A stretch of 64,000 bases of DNA, from NCBI RefSeq assembly GCF_028283785.1, contig NZ_JAPWKB010000021.1, forward strand, positions 1-64,000, given 5' to 3'. Source of the stretch: Paraburkholderia sp. (GTDB lineage: Bacteria; Pseudomonadota; Gammaproteobacteria; Burkholderiales; Burkholderiaceae). This document shows, one piece after another, positions 51,955-62,231 of this stretch. A program made the translations under genes and the position numbers. Below the pieces are notes generated by a model. That model did no database searches. It was not told where the DNA came from and saw nothing but the letters and a program-made list of their open reading frames with translations. Positions within the stretch are counted from its first letter, which is position 1. Each line of letters starts with the position of its first letter.

Positions 51955-52039
51955 CCGAACATGAACGATATTTTAGAAAATTCCCGGTAAGGAAAGGCGC
52001 GTGCGGCGGCCCGCGATTCCGGACATGAACGAAATTTAA
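51955..52039. promoter_or_regulatory. Direct repeats upstream of the AraC gene
   Basis: CCGAACATGAACGATATTTT (from 51955) and CCGGACATGAACGAAATTTA (from 52019) match at most positions and are 64 bases apart. AraC-type regulators commonly bind direct repeats near their own promoter. The rest of 51894-52273 (380 bases) holds the divergent promoters and no gene that I can see. Confidence 0.5.
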
Positions 52040-52273
52040 TAAAGCGGGCGACGCGGTCGCGCTGATTTCGAAGGCATGATGACGGGAATTCCGGCGTCCG
52101 GTCCGACGCCCGCGCGGCGCCGCAACGGGTTCGTGCCGTGAGCACGCTGCGCGCGAACGCCGTTCAAGCGACGATACAATGACAGCCGAAAGGCGTTCCG
52201 CCTTGCCTGCCCTAGGTTTCAGCGGGGTTCCGGAAGCGTTTCAGAAGAGTGGGTGAGTCCACATGAGAGCCGA

Positions 52274-52954
52274 ATGAATATCTTGCTCGTCGAAGACAAC
52301 GAGCCGGTCGCCCACTTCGTCAAGAAGGGTCTGGTGGAAGCCGGACACGCCATCGACCACGCGGACAACGGCCGGACCGGCATGCAACTCGCCACGCGCG
52401 GCACCTACGACGTGATCGTGATGGACCGCATGTTGCCCGGCGATATCGACGGACTGGACATCATTGCGCGGCTGCGCGGCACGGGCAACAAGGTGCCGAT
52501 CCTGATTCTCAGCGCGCTCGCCGCCGTGGATGAACGCATTCGCGGGCTGAAAGCGGGCGGCGACGACTACCTCGTCAAGCCGTTTGCGTTCGGTGAACTG
52601 CTGGCGCGTATCGACGCGCTCGCGCGTCGCACGCAAGACAGCCCGACCGAGACAACGTTGTCGGTCGACGATCTGTGCATCGATCTGATTTCGCGCAAGG
52701 TGACCCGCGCCGGCAAGGCGATCTTGCTGCAACCGCGCGAATTCAAGCTGCTCGCGTACCTGATGCGCCACGCCGATCAGGTCGTCACGCGCAGCATGTT
52801 GCTGGAAAACATCTGGGACTACCACTTCGATCCGCAAACCAATGTGATCGACGTTCACGTCAGCAAGCTGCGGCAGAAAATCGATGCGGGTTTTGCGCGC
52901 TCGCTGCTGCACACGGTCCGCAACGCGGGCTACATGCTGACCGCCGACGACTGA
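52274..52954 (+). CDS. OmpR/PhoB-family response regulator
   Basis: A 226-residue two-component regulator. The receiver (1 to about 118) has acidic residues in LLVEDNEPV, phospho-accepting Asp in VIVMDRMLPG, and Thr/Ser and Lys switch residues in ILSALAA and LVKPFAFGELL. A C-terminal winged helix (about 128-224) has LQPREFKLLAYLMRHADQVV and VIDVHVSKLRQKID. ATG 52274 begins the conserved receiver; the frame extends 21 bases upstream. It is first in a plus-strand run with three histidine kinases (next gene 55 bases away). The partner is presumably one of them, although the usual adjacent HAMP-type kinase is missing. Confidence 0.93.
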   Translation: MNILLVEDNEPVAHFVKKGLVEAGHAIDHADNGRTGMQLATRGTYDVIVMDRMLPGDIDGLDIIARLRGTGNKVPILILSALAAVDERIRGLKAGGDDYLVKPFAFGELLARIDALARRTQDSPTETTLSVDDLCIDLISRKVTRAGKAILLQPREFKLLAYLMRHADQVVTRSMLLENIWDYHFDPQTNVIDVHVSKLRQKIDAGFARSLLHTVRNAGYMLTADD

Positions 52955-53009
52955 CCTATCCGAATCATTTTTTGCCCGGTGGTTTGACCGGGGCTGTCGA
53001 GGAACGCGT

Positions 53010-56000
53010 ATGTCCGATCACACGATGGCTGCCGCAAGCGTCCTGTACGACGACGGCGAACTCGTGCTGTCGCGGATGGGCGCCGACGCCGACACGTTTC
53101 TGACGCTGTCGCCCGCGCGCGATTGCACGCAGCCCGTCGCGCGTCTCGCCGACCGCTTTGCGCATGCGCTGTCGCTGCGTTCCGTGCTCGACCTGCCGTG
53201 CGTCGCGCGTCCGTGTGAACTGATCGAACTCGACGGCCGTCCCGCGCTGATGCTCGACGATCCCGGCGGCATGCCGCTCGCGGGCATGCTCGCCGCGCGC
53301 TGGCCGACCGGCCGTTTTCTCGACGTTGCCGTGGCGCTGGCGGTTGCGCTCGGCGAGTTGCATCGGCGCGACCTGATCGTGCGCGACGTGCGTCCTGCTG
53401 CAATTCTCGTCACGCCGGAAGGCGCGGTCGCGTTCACGCGTTTCGGCTTCGCCGCGCGCGTGTCGCGCGAGCGTCGGGCGCTCGACGCGGCATCGCCCGT
53501 CAGTGCGGAAATCGGCTCGCTGATCTATGTCGCGCCCGAACTGACCGGCCGGATGAGCCGTCCCGTCGATGCGCGCGCCGATCTGTATTCGCTCGGCGTG
53601 GTGCTGTATCAGATGCTCTGCGGCGACTTGCCGTTCACGGCGAGTACGGCGGTCGAGTGGATTCATTCGCATATGACCCGCCAGCCGGCGCCGCTCGCCG
53701 AACGCGTGCCGGGCGTGCCGTCGGTCGTCGCCGCGATCGTGACGACACTGCTGGCGAAAAGCGCGGACGACCGCTATCAGACGGCCGCCGCGCTCGAAGC
53801 CGATCTGCGCCGCTGTCTCGAACAATGGACCGCCGACGCGGCAATCGCGCCGTTCGAGCTGACGCCGCACCACGCCGTCAAGCGGCTGACGATCCCCGAT
53901 CAACTGTACGGACGCCGCGCCGATCTCGCGCAGCTCGAGGTCGCGCATGCACGCGTGCGTCGCGCGGGCCGCTGCGAACTGGTGCTGGTCGCCGGGCCGT
54001 CGGGCGTCGGCAAGTCGGCGCTGGTCGGGCGGTTCGCGCGCGATCTGTGCGGACGCTTCGTCGCGGGCAAGTTCGATCAGTACAAGCGCGACATTCCATA
54101 CGCAACGCTCGCGCAGGCATTCCAGGCGTCGATCCGGCAGATTCTCGCGGGTAGCTGCGAACAGGTCGAACACTGGCGCGCCCGTCTGCGCGACGCGCTG
54201 GGGCCGAACGGTCAGTTGCTGGTCGATCTGATTCCGGAATTGCAACTGGTGATCGGACCGCAAGCGGCGTTGCCGGAACTGCCGCCTCACGACGCTCAGG
54301 CGCGCTTCCATACGGCGATGCGCCGCTTTGTCGCGGCGTTCGGTCAGCCCGGCGAGCCGCTGGTGCTGTTTCTCGACGATCTGCAATGGCTGGACGCGGC
54401 CACGTTGACGCTGCTGGAACAACTCGCCGCCGTCGCGCCGGTCCACGATCTGCTGATCATCGGCGCGTATCGCGACAATGAAGTCGGCGCGACGCATCCG
54501 TTGACGCGCGTGATCGACGCGATCCGGACGGCGGGCGGTCAGGTCAGCGACATCGTGCTGAACCCGCTTGCCGCCGCCGACGTGCACCGGCTGATCGTCG
54601 ATGCGCTCGGCAGCGATGCCGCCACCGCGCAACCGCTCGCAGACCTGCTGTACGACAAGACGCTCGGCAATCCGCTGTTCGCGAACCAGTTGCTGATGAC
54701 GATGGCGGACACCGGCAGGATCGCGTTCGACCCTGCCGTTCGCGCGTGGCGTTGGGATCTCGCCGCGATTCGCGCGCATCTGTCGGCGGGCGATATCGTC
54801 GATCTGCTGGTCGGGAAGATCGACGGTTTGTCGGCGGCGTGCCGCGAAGCGCTCGCGCATCTCGCGTGTCTCGGCGACGCCGTGTCGCTGCCGACGCTCG
54901 CGCGTGCGAGCGGCGTCGCGCCGGAGCAAATCGAGGCGGCGCTCGCGGATGCGCTGTCCGCGGGCCTCGTGTATCACGCCGACGGCGGCTACCGGATGAT
55001 CCACGACCGCGTGCAGGAAGCGGCGTACGCGACCATCGCATCCGGCGCGCGCGCGGCGATGCACCTGAAAATCGCGCGTGCGTTGATCGGCGAAACGCCG
55101 CACGCGCAGATCGAGCGCGGCGTGTTCGAGATCGTCAGCCAGTTGAATCGCGCGCTCGATCTGATCGTCGATCCGGTCGAGCGCGTGCAGGCGGCCAACC
55201 TGAACCTGATGGCGGCGCGGCGCGCGAAAGGATCGACCGCGTATGCGTCGGCGAAGCTGTATCTGGGCACCGGCCTCGCGTTGTGCGACGCGAACGTTTG
55301 GGCCGACCACTATCCGCTCGCGTTCGCGCTCGATTACCACCTCGCCGAATGCGAGTTCCTGACGGGCGACACTGACCGCGCCCGCACGCGGCTCGGCGTA
55401 CTCGCGACCCGCGCCGACAGTCTCGTGGATCGTGCGGCAGTCGCGTGGCTGCGCGTCACGCTGTTCACCGCGCTCGACCGCAGCGACGTCGCCGTGGAGT
55501 TGTGCCTCGACTATCTGCGCAGCGTCGGCGTGGACTGGACCGCGCATCCGTCCCGTGACGACGCGCTGGCCGAATACGATGCGCTGCTCGCGCAGATCGA
55601 CGGCCGCCCGATCGCGTCGCTGATCGACTTGCCGTTGCTCAGCGACCGCGACCGCCGCGCGACGCTCGACGTGCTGACAGCCGTGCTGCCGCCCGCATTT
55701 TTCAGCGACCAGAATCTGGTCTGCCTCGTGCTGTGCCGGATGGCGAACCTGAGCCTCGCGTATGGCAACAGCGCCGCGTCGTCGCTGGGTTATGCGTATC
55801 TCGGGATGGTCGCCGGGCCGTGTTTCGGCGACTATCAGGCCGGTTTCCAGTTCGGCAAACTCGGCCTCGCGCTGGTCGACGAACGCGGGCTCGACCGCTT
55901 TCAGGCGCGCGTCTATATGTGCTTCGCGTATCACGTAATGCCGTGGACGCGCCATATCGCCACCGGCCTGCCGCTGCTGCGCCGCGCATTCGACGCCGCC

Positions 56001-58022
56001 AGCGAGCGCGGCGATCTGACGTATATGGGCTTCAGTTCGTGCACGCTGATCACGAGCCTGCTCGCGGCGGGCGCGAACCTCGTCGATATCGAGCGGCAGG
56101 CGCAAGAGCGGCTCGAACTGGTGCAAGCCGCGAAGTTCGGTTTGATCGTCGACATCGTCACCGGTCAGTTGCGGCTGGTGCGAATCCTGCGCGGCGTGCC
56201 GCAAGATGCCGGCTTCGACGAAACCGCGTTCGAGGCGCATCTCGCGTCCGATCCGTGCCTGGCGATTGCCGAGTGCTGGTACTGGATTCGCAAGTTGCAG
56301 GCGAGCTTCCTGGGCGGCGATACGGCTGCGGCGCAGCGCGCGGCCGACCGCGCGGAGCCGTTGCTGTGGACGTCGTCCGGGCACTTCGAAGTCGCGGAGT
56401 TTCATTTCTACGCGATGCTCGCGCGGCTCGCGGCGATCGCGCCCGGCGATGCGTTGACGCCGGCACTGCGCGCGCATCACGCGCAACTGGCGCAATGGGC
56501 CGAGCATTGCCCGGACAATTTCGCGTGCCGCTTCAGTCTCGTGCAGGCGGAACTCGCGGCACGCGACGGCGCGCAGCGCGACGCGATGCGTCACTACGAT
56601 CGCGCGATCGCCGACGCGCGCGCGCACGATTTCGTCCATATCGATGCGCTCGCGCATGAACGTGCCGCCGCGTTTTACGACGCAGGCGGATTTGCCGCGA
56701 TTGCCCAGTTGTACCGGCAGAACGCGCGGGCCGCGTGGCAGCGATGGGGCGCCGCGAACCGCGTCGCGGCCATCGATCGGCTCGATATGGCCAACGCCGG
56801 CGCATCGGCCGCGCTGGCCCAGCCCGACGGGCACGCAGTCGCGCGCACGACCGTGTCGCTCGACAGCCTCGATCTGGCCGGTATCGTCGAATCGTCGCAG
56901 GCGCTGTCCGGCGAAGTCGTGCTGGAGCGGTTGATCCGCACGCTGATGGGCATCATGCTCGAACACGCCGGGGCCGGGCGCGGCCTGCTGGTGATTCCGC
57001 GCGGCGACGCGTTGTGGATCGAAGCCGAGGCCGCGACCGGGCGCACCGGCATGCAGATGACGACCGGTTCGCGCGAGGTGTCGGCGCATGCGCTGCCGTT
57101 GTCGTTGCTGCACTACGCGATCCGCACGCAGCAGTTCGTGTTGCTCGACGACACCCAGCCCGCGCCGCCGCAGTTCGCCAACGATCCCTATCTGCACAGC
57201 GCGCATCCGCGCTCCGCGCTGTGTCTGCCGCTGACGAACCAGAAACGGCCGATCGGCGCGCTGTACCTCGAAAACAACCTGATGCCGGGCGTGTTCACGC
57301 CGTCGCGCGTGACCGTGTTGCGGCTGCTGGCGTCGCAAGCGGCGATTTCGCTCGAGAACGCGTCGCTACAACAAAAGGAAGCGCTCCTCGAAGAGAAGGA
57401 CGCGTTGCTCAAGGAAGTGCATCACCGCGTGAAAAACAATCTTCAACTGATCAGCAGCCTGCTGAATCTTCAGGCCGCGAACGTCGACGATCCCGTGGTT
57501 GCAGGGCTGTTTTCGGATAGTCGCAACCGCGTGCGCTCGATGGCGCTGGTGCACGAAAACCTCTACCGTGCAGGCAATTTCGCGCGCATCCCGATGGCGA
57601 TGCATATCGAACGGCTGTGCGGGCATCTGGCGCGCGCCTACGATCTGCACCGGCAGCGCGTCGAACTCGAACTTGCCGTCGACGATATCGAACTCGACAT
57701 GAATACCGCGACGTCGTGCGGACTGATCATCAACGAGCTGGTATCGAACGCGCTGAAGCATGCGTTCGCCGGTCGCGGCGGTCATCTGCGCGTGACGTTG
57801 CAGCGCGCGGACGACGGGCAATGCCGGCTGTGTGTCGCCGACGACGGCATCGGTATCGGCGCGAGCGTCGGCCGTAACGTGGTTGCCGGTCACGCCGATT
57901 CGCTCGGTCTTCAACTGGTCGACGACCTGACCCAGCAGATGCGCGGCACGCTCGCCGTCGACAGTGACGGTGGCACCTGCTTTACCGTCACGTTCGACGC
58001 CGCTAACAAGCGGAACCATTGA
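53010..58022 (+). CDS. Pseudokinase-AAA-GAF-histidine kinase giant sensor protein
   Basis: A 1670-residue protein of the trifunctional Ser/Thr kinase/ATPase/histidine kinase type. The N-terminal kinase-like domain (about 20-290) keeps LYSLGVVLYQMLCGDLPF but is degenerate. The HRDxKxxN loop reads VRDVRPAAIL and the DFG reads RFG, so it probably lacks phosphotransfer. An AAA/NTPase domain follows, with Walker A GPSGVGKS near 329 and Walker B LVLFLDDLQW near 452. A long helical-repeat region (about 600-1270) leads to a GAF domain (about 1297-1455). A HisKA_2 helix has EVHHRVKNNLQLISSLL (His near 1470), and the HATPase has NELVSNALKHAFAG. The hybrid kinase gene starts 1 base after its stop. Confidence 0.92.
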   Translation: MSDHTMAAASVLYDDGELVLSRMGADADTFLTLSPARDCTQPVARLADRFAHALSLRSVLDLPCVARPCELIELDGRPALMLDDPGGMPLAGMLAARWPTGRFLDVAVALAVALGELHRRDLIVRDVRPAAILVTPEGAVAFTRFGFAARVSRERRALDAASPVSAEIGSLIYVAPELTGRMSRPVDARADLYSLGVVLYQMLCGDLPFTASTAVEWIHSHMTRQPAPLAERVPGVPSVVAAIVTTLLAKSADDRYQTAAALEADLRRCLEQWTADAAIAPFELTPHHAVKRLTIPDQLYGRRADLAQLEVAHARVRRAGRCELVLVAGPSGVGKSALVGRFARDLCGRFVAGKFDQYKRDIPYATLAQAFQASIRQILAGSCEQVEHWRARLRDALGPNGQLLVDLIPELQLVIGPQAALPELPPHDAQARFHTAMRRFVAAFGQPGEPLVLFLDDLQWLDAATLTLLEQLAAVAPVHDLLIIGAYRDNEVGATHPLTRVIDAIRTAGGQVSDIVLNPLAAADVHRLIVDALGSDAATAQPLADLLYDKTLGNPLFANQLLMTMADTGRIAFDPAVRAWRWDLAAIRAHLSAGDIVDLLVGKIDGLSAACREALAHLACLGDAVSLPTLARASGVAPEQIEAALADALSAGLVYHADGGYRMIHDRVQEAAYATIASGARAAMHLKIARALIGETPHAQIERGVFEIVSQLNRALDLIVDPVERVQAANLNLMAARRAKGSTAYASAKLYLGTGLALCDANVWADHYPLAFALDYHLAECEFLTGDTDRARTRLGVLATRADSLVDRAAVAWLRVTLFTALDRSDVAVELCLDYLRSVGVDWTAHPSRDDALAEYDALLAQIDGRPIASLIDLPLLSDRDRRATLDVLTAVLPPAFFSDQNLVCLVLCRMANLSLAYGNSAASSLGYAYLGMVAGPCFGDYQAGFQFGKLGLALVDERGLDRFQARVYMCFAYHVMPWTRHIATGLPLLRRAFDAASERGDLTYMGFSSCTLITSLLAAGANLVDIERQAQERLELVQAAKFGLIVDIVTGQLRLVRILRGVPQDAGFDETAFEAHLASDPCLAIAECWYWIRKLQASFLGGDTAAAQRAADRAEPLLWTSSGHFEVAEFHFYAMLARLAAIAPGDALTPALRAHHAQLAQWAEHCPDNFACRFSLVQAELAARDGAQRDAMRHYDRAIADARAHDFVHIDALAHERAAAFYDAGGFAAIAQLYRQNARAAWQRWGAANRVAAIDRLDMANAGASAALAQPDGHAVARTTVSLDSLDLAGIVESSQALSGEVVLERLIRTLMGIMLEHAGAGRGLLVIPRGDALWIEAEAATGRTGMQMTTGSREVSAHALPLSLLHYAIRTQQFVLLDDTQPAPPQFANDPYLHSAHPRSALCLPLTNQKRPIGALYLENNLMPGVFTPSRVTVLRLLASQAAISLENASLQQKEALLEEKDALLKEVHHRVKNNLQLISSLLNLQAANVDDPVVAGLFSDSRNRVRSMALVHENLYRAGNFARIPMAMHIERLCGHLARAYDLHRQRVELELAVDDIELDMNTATSCGLIINELVSNALKHAFAGRGGHLRVTLQRADDGQCRLCVADDGIGIGASVGRNVVAGHADSLGLQLVDDLTQQMRGTLAVDSDGGTCFTVTFDAANKRNH

Positions 58023-58023
58023 T

Positions 58024-61020
58024 ATGGAGCACGCGCGCATTCTCATCGTCGAAGACGACCGGATCGTCGCTCGCGATATCCAGCAGCAGTTACAGCGCAT
58101 CGGTCACACCATCGCGGGCGTGACGGCGCGGGGCGAAGACGCGCTGCAACTCGCGCTCGATACCGCGCCCGACCTCGTGCTGATGGACGTGCGGCTCGAA
58201 GGCGAGATCGACGGCATCGACGTGGCGCGCCAGTTGCGCGACCGCTGCCGGATTCCGGTGGTGTTTCTCACCGCTTACGCCGACAGCGAAACGGTCGAGC
58301 GCGCGGCGCACGCGGAACCGTTCGGCTACATCCTGAAGCCGTTCGAAGATCTGCAACTTCGCACTGTCGTCGAGATGGCGCTGTACAAGCATCGCGCCGA
58401 AGCGCGCCTGCGCGAAAGCGAACGGCGCTATGCGATCACGTTGTCGAGTATCGGCGACGCCGTGATCGCCACCGACCGCGCATGCCGCATCACCTTCATG
58501 AATCCGGTCGCCGAAGCGCTGACCGGCTGGCCGCGCGACGCCGCGCTTGGCCAGCCCCTCAGCGATGTATTCGTCGCTATCGACGAAGCGAGCGGTCAGC
58601 CCATCGACGACCCCGCCGCGCGCGTGCTCGCGTCCGGCGCGGCCACGCATATCGTCGCGGATTCGATTGCGGACGCGGTCTCCGATACCGTGCTGGTGTC
58701 CATCGACGGCCGCCGCACGCCGATCGAAGCCAGCGCGTCGCCGATCGCCGGTGATCGCGCGAGCGTCGAAGGCGTGGTCGTGGTGTTCCACAACGTGTCG
58801 GAGCGTCGTCAGGCGGAGCAGGCCAGCTTGCTGCGCAAGACCAACGCGCGTCTCGAAGTCGCGATGCAAGGCTCGGATATCGGCGTGTGGGAAGTCGATA
58901 TGCCGGACGGCGATTTCATGAACGGCCGCGCGCACTTCACGAACATCTGGGAGCGGCTCGGTTACGGCGCGCCCGCCGACACGCTCACGCCCGCGTCGTA
59001 TATGAAGGTCGTGCATCCGGACGACCGCGTGCCGTCCAAACAGGCCGTCGATGCGTATCTGAGCGGCCGCGTCGCGTCGTTCGAACTCGAAAACCGCGTG
59101 TTGCGCGCCGACGGCGTCTACCGGCACATGCTGGTGCGCGGCACCGCGTTGCGCGATTCGCGCGGCAGGCCGGTGCGCTTTACCGGCACGGTGGTGGACA
59201 TCACCAAACTGAAGCGCGCGGAAGAAGCGTTGCGCGAAAGCGAAGCGCGGTTTCGCGGCACCTTCGAAATCGACGCAGTAGGCGTTGCGCATTGCACGCT
59301 CGACGGCCGGTTTCTGCGCGTGAACCAGCGCTATTGCGCAATCGTCGGCTATCCGCGCGAGGTGTTGTTGCAGATGAATTTTCGCGACGTCACCGAGGCT
59401 TCGTTTCTCGACGTCAGCGTCGGCAATCTGGCGCGTCTGCTGCGCGGCGAGATCCAGCATTATTCGCAGGAAAAGCAGCTCGTCACGCGTAACGGCGAAG
59501 CCGTGTGGGTCAATGTATCGGTGGCGTTGCAGCGCGATGCGTCGGGTGAGCCGCTGCACACCATTGCTATCGTCGAAGATATTTCGCCGCGCAAGGCACT
59601 CGAAACCGTGGTCAGCGACGCGCGCAACACGGCGGAAGCGGCGAGCCGCGCGAAAGACCAGTTTCTCGCCAATATCAGCCACGAGTTGCGCACGCCGCTC
59701 AACGGCATTCTCGGCTACGCACAGATTCTGCGGCGCGACGCGACGCTTAGCGACCGGCAGCAGGCGGGTGTCGGCGTGATCCAGCAAAGCGGCGAACATC
59801 TGCTCACGCTGATCAACGATATTCTCGACTTTTCGCGTATCGAAGCGGGCAAGCTCGAACTCGACGTCACCGATGTCGCGCTGGCGCGCTTTCTGAATGT
59901 GATTGCCGAGATCGTGCGGGTACGCGCCGAACAGAAGCGGCTGTTTCTGCAATTCGACGCCGCAACGGATTTGCCGCAAGTGATCCGCATCGACGAACGG
60001 CGTTTGCGGCAGGTGCTGCTGAACCTGCTCGCCAATGCGATCAAGTTCACCGACAGCGGCACGGTCAGTCTGCACGTGCGCGGCGTCGCGCCGGACCGGC
60101 TGCGCTTCGAAGTGCGCGATACCGGCATCGGCATTCGCGGCGACCGGCTCGACGCGATCTTCGAACCGTTCGAACAAACCGGCGAAGTCACCCGACGCAC
60201 CGGCGGCGCGGGGCTGGGGCTCGCGATCAGCCGTCAGTTGATCCGGCTGATGGGCAGCGACATTCACGTCGCCAGCACGGTCGGTTCCGGCAGTCTGTTC
60301 TGGTTCGAACTGGTGGCGCCGGCCTCGCATGCCGAGCAGCGCGGAACCGCGTCGCAACGCTGCGTGACGGGCTACGACGGGCCGCGAAAGTGCGTGCTGG
60401 TGATCGACGACATCGAGGCTAACCGGCTGTTTATCGTCGATACGTTGACGCGCGTGGGCTTCGATGTGATCGAAAGCGGCGATGGTGGCGACGGTCTGGA
60501 GAAGATTCGCGTGGCGCCGCCCGATCTCGTGCTGCTCGACTCGGTGATGCCCGGACTCGGCGGTGTCGATACGCTGCAGATGATCAGGGGCGCAGCGAGC
60601 ACGGCGAGGTTGCCGGTCATCGCGATTTCCGCCGACGTCTCGCACGCCAACGTGCGCCGCAATCTCGATGCGGGCGCGAATGCGTTCCTGCCCAAACCGG
60701 TCGATCTCGACCAGTTGCTCGGCACGATCGGCGGCTTGCTCGGGCTGACGTGGACGCATCAGCCGGCATTGTCGTGTGCGGTCGCCGATGTCGACGCACC
60801 GGCGGAAACCGTGGTCGTGCCGCCCGCCGATGAAATGGCGGTGTTGCACCGCTTTGCGCTGCTCGGCTCGATGCGCGACATCGTTCGGCGCGCGCAGCGC
60901 CTCGAACAGAGCGATCGCCGGTATGCGCCTTTTGCCGCGCAGTTGCAGCAACTCGCGGCCAACTTCGAATCGCAGGCGCTGCTGCGCCTGATCGAATCTC
61001 ATCTGGTCAAGGTCGAATAG
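58024..61020 (+). CDS. REC-PAS-PAS-PAS hybrid histidine kinase with C-terminal receiver
   Basis: A 998-residue soluble phosphorelay protein. An N-terminal receiver (1-120, LVLMDVRLEG) precedes three PAS domains (about 130-255, 275-400, 405-530). The HisKA helix has ANISHELRTPLNGILGYAQ (His near 556), the HATPase has NLLANAIKFTDSG and GGAGLGLAISRQL, and a second receiver lies at about 793-905 (LVLLDSVMPG). A helical tail of about 90 residues follows, without an obvious Hpt histidine. It starts 1 base after the giant kinase stop. The N-terminal receiver is a natural target for the upstream HisKA_2 kinase. The PAS signals are unknown. Confidence 0.94.
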   Translation: MEHARILIVEDDRIVARDIQQQLQRIGHTIAGVTARGEDALQLALDTAPDLVLMDVRLEGEIDGIDVARQLRDRCRIPVVFLTAYADSETVERAAHAEPFGYILKPFEDLQLRTVVEMALYKHRAEARLRESERRYAITLSSIGDAVIATDRACRITFMNPVAEALTGWPRDAALGQPLSDVFVAIDEASGQPIDDPAARVLASGAATHIVADSIADAVSDTVLVSIDGRRTPIEASASPIAGDRASVEGVVVVFHNVSERRQAEQASLLRKTNARLEVAMQGSDIGVWEVDMPDGDFMNGRAHFTNIWERLGYGAPADTLTPASYMKVVHPDDRVPSKQAVDAYLSGRVASFELENRVLRADGVYRHMLVRGTALRDSRGRPVRFTGTVVDITKLKRAEEALRESEARFRGTFEIDAVGVAHCTLDGRFLRVNQRYCAIVGYPREVLLQMNFRDVTEASFLDVSVGNLARLLRGEIQHYSQEKQLVTRNGEAVWVNVSVALQRDASGEPLHTIAIVEDISPRKALETVVSDARNTAEAASRAKDQFLANISHELRTPLNGILGYAQILRRDATLSDRQQAGVGVIQQSGEHLLTLINDILDFSRIEAGKLELDVTDVALARFLNVIAEIVRVRAEQKRLFLQFDAATDLPQVIRIDERRLRQVLLNLLANAIKFTDSGTVSLHVRGVAPDRLRFEVRDTGIGIRGDRLDAIFEPFEQTGEVTRRTGGAGLGLAISRQLIRLMGSDIHVASTVGSGSLFWFELVAPASHAEQRGTASQRCVTGYDGPRKCVLVIDDIEANRLFIVDTLTRVGFDVIESGDGGDGLEKIRVAPPDLVLLDSVMPGLGGVDTLQMIRGAASTARLPVIAISADVSHANVRRNLDAGANAFLPKPVDLDQLLGTIGGLLGLTWTHQPALSCAVADVDAPAETVVVPPADEMAVLHRFALLGSMRDIVRRAQRLEQSDRRYAPFAAQLQQLAANFESQALLRLIESHLVKVE

Positions 61021-61022
61021 GT

Positions 61023-62192
61023 ATGGACGGCGGTTTTGACGAAACCACTCCGATGATTCTGGTCGTCGACGATACGCCCGCCAATCTCGGCGTCGTGGTC
61101 GATTGTCTGGAATCGCACCGGCTGCGCGTGACGATCGCGCGCGACGGCGCCGAAGCGTTGAGTCGCGCGGCTCTGAGCCAGCCCGATCTGATCCTGCTCG
61201 ACGTGATGATGCCCGGCATCGACGGCTTCGAGACGTGCCGGCGTCTGAAGGCGCAGGACAGCACGCGTGACATTCCCGTCATCTTCATGACCTCGTTGAC
61301 GCAGACCGAAGAGAAGGTCGTCGGTTTTCAGGCGGGCGCGGTCGATTACGTGACCAAGCCGCTCCAGGTCGAGGAAGTCGCGGCGCGCGTCAACACCCAT
61401 CTGAAGCTGCGGACGCTGCAAAAGCTGCAACTGACGCACAACGCGCGGCTGCGCGACGAGATCGAAACGCGCAAGCGCGCGGAAGCCGAACTGACCGAAA
61501 TGATGCATAGCGTGCGCAACGTGTCGAACGCGATCGCGCACGATCTGCGCACGCCGCTTGCCGAATTGCGCTCACGTCTCGAATCGCTGGCGGTGATGCG
61601 GCCCGCGCCCGAAGAAACGTTCGGCGAAGTCGAGGCGGCGTTGGCCGATGTGGATCGCGTGATCGCGATTTTCAATGCGCTGCTGCGGCTCGCGGAAATC
61701 GATGCGGGTATCCGCCAGGCGGGTTTCGTCGATGCCGATATCGGCGATCTGGTGTCGGACGCGGGCGAGTTCTATCTGCCGGTCGCGGAGTTGCGCGGGC
61801 TGAGTCTGTCGGTGGCATGTGTGGGCGATTTGCGCCGCGTCGCCGATCATCTGCTGATCGCGCAGGCGGTCGGCAACCTGATCGACAATGCGCTGAAATT
61901 CACGCCGCCGAACGGCACGATCCACGTCGCCGCACAGCGCAACGCCGACGGCTCGATTTCGATCTCGGTGTCGGACAACGGCCCTGGCATTCCCGAGCGC
62001 GACAGGCACAAGGTGACCGGGCGCTTCTATCGCGGCGATGCCAGTCGCGGCACGCCCGGTGTCGGTCTGGGACTGGCGCTGGTCGCGGCCGTGGCGACGC
62101 TGCACGGCGGCAGCGTCGCGTTCACCGACAACCAGCCCGGCACCACGGCGACGCTGCTGCTCGGCGCGACGCAGGGCGCTCGCGTGTCGTAA
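61023..62192 (+). CDS. Receiver-histidine kinase (REC-HisKA-HATPase)
   Basis: A 389-residue soluble protein. The receiver (about 10-128) has LILLDVMMPGIDG and YVTKPLQVEEV. A coiled segment leads to a HisKA helix with NAIAHDLRTPLAELRSRLE (His near 167) and an HATPase domain with NLIDNALKFTPPNG and GVGLGLALVAAV. It lacks a sensory domain, so its input is phosphorylation of its own receiver, perhaps by the two upstream kinases. It follows the hybrid kinase by 2 bases and ends the plus-strand signalling operon. It converges on the CheY-like gene with a 39-base gap. Confidence 0.93.
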   Translation: MDGGFDETTPMILVVDDTPANLGVVVDCLESHRLRVTIARDGAEALSRAALSQPDLILLDVMMPGIDGFETCRRLKAQDSTRDIPVIFMTSLTQTEEKVVGFQAGAVDYVTKPLQVEEVAARVNTHLKLRTLQKLQLTHNARLRDEIETRKRAEAELTEMMHSVRNVSNAIAHDLRTPLAELRSRLESLAVMRPAPEETFGEVEAALADVDRVIAIFNALLRLAEIDAGIRQAGFVDADIGDLVSDAGEFYLPVAELRGLSLSVACVGDLRRVADHLLIAQAVGNLIDNALKFTPPNGTIHVAAQRNADGSISISVSDNGPGIPERDRHKVTGRFYRGDASRGTPGVGLGLALVAAVATLHGGSVAFTDNQPGTTATLLLGATQGARVS

Positions 62193-62231
62193 CGGGCGTG
62201 TCGTCAACGGCGCGAAGCCGTCGATATGCGG

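Noticed and set aside
52965..57338. Open frame of 1457 codons on the minus strand
   Set aside because: It is fully antisense to the giant sensor kinase, is Arg/His/Gln-rich without any domain, and is the shadow expected from high-GC third codon positions.
58090..61002. Open frame of 970 codons antisense to the hybrid kinase
   Set aside because: The plus-strand frame has clear REC, PAS, HisKA and HATPase motifs, while the antisense product has none.
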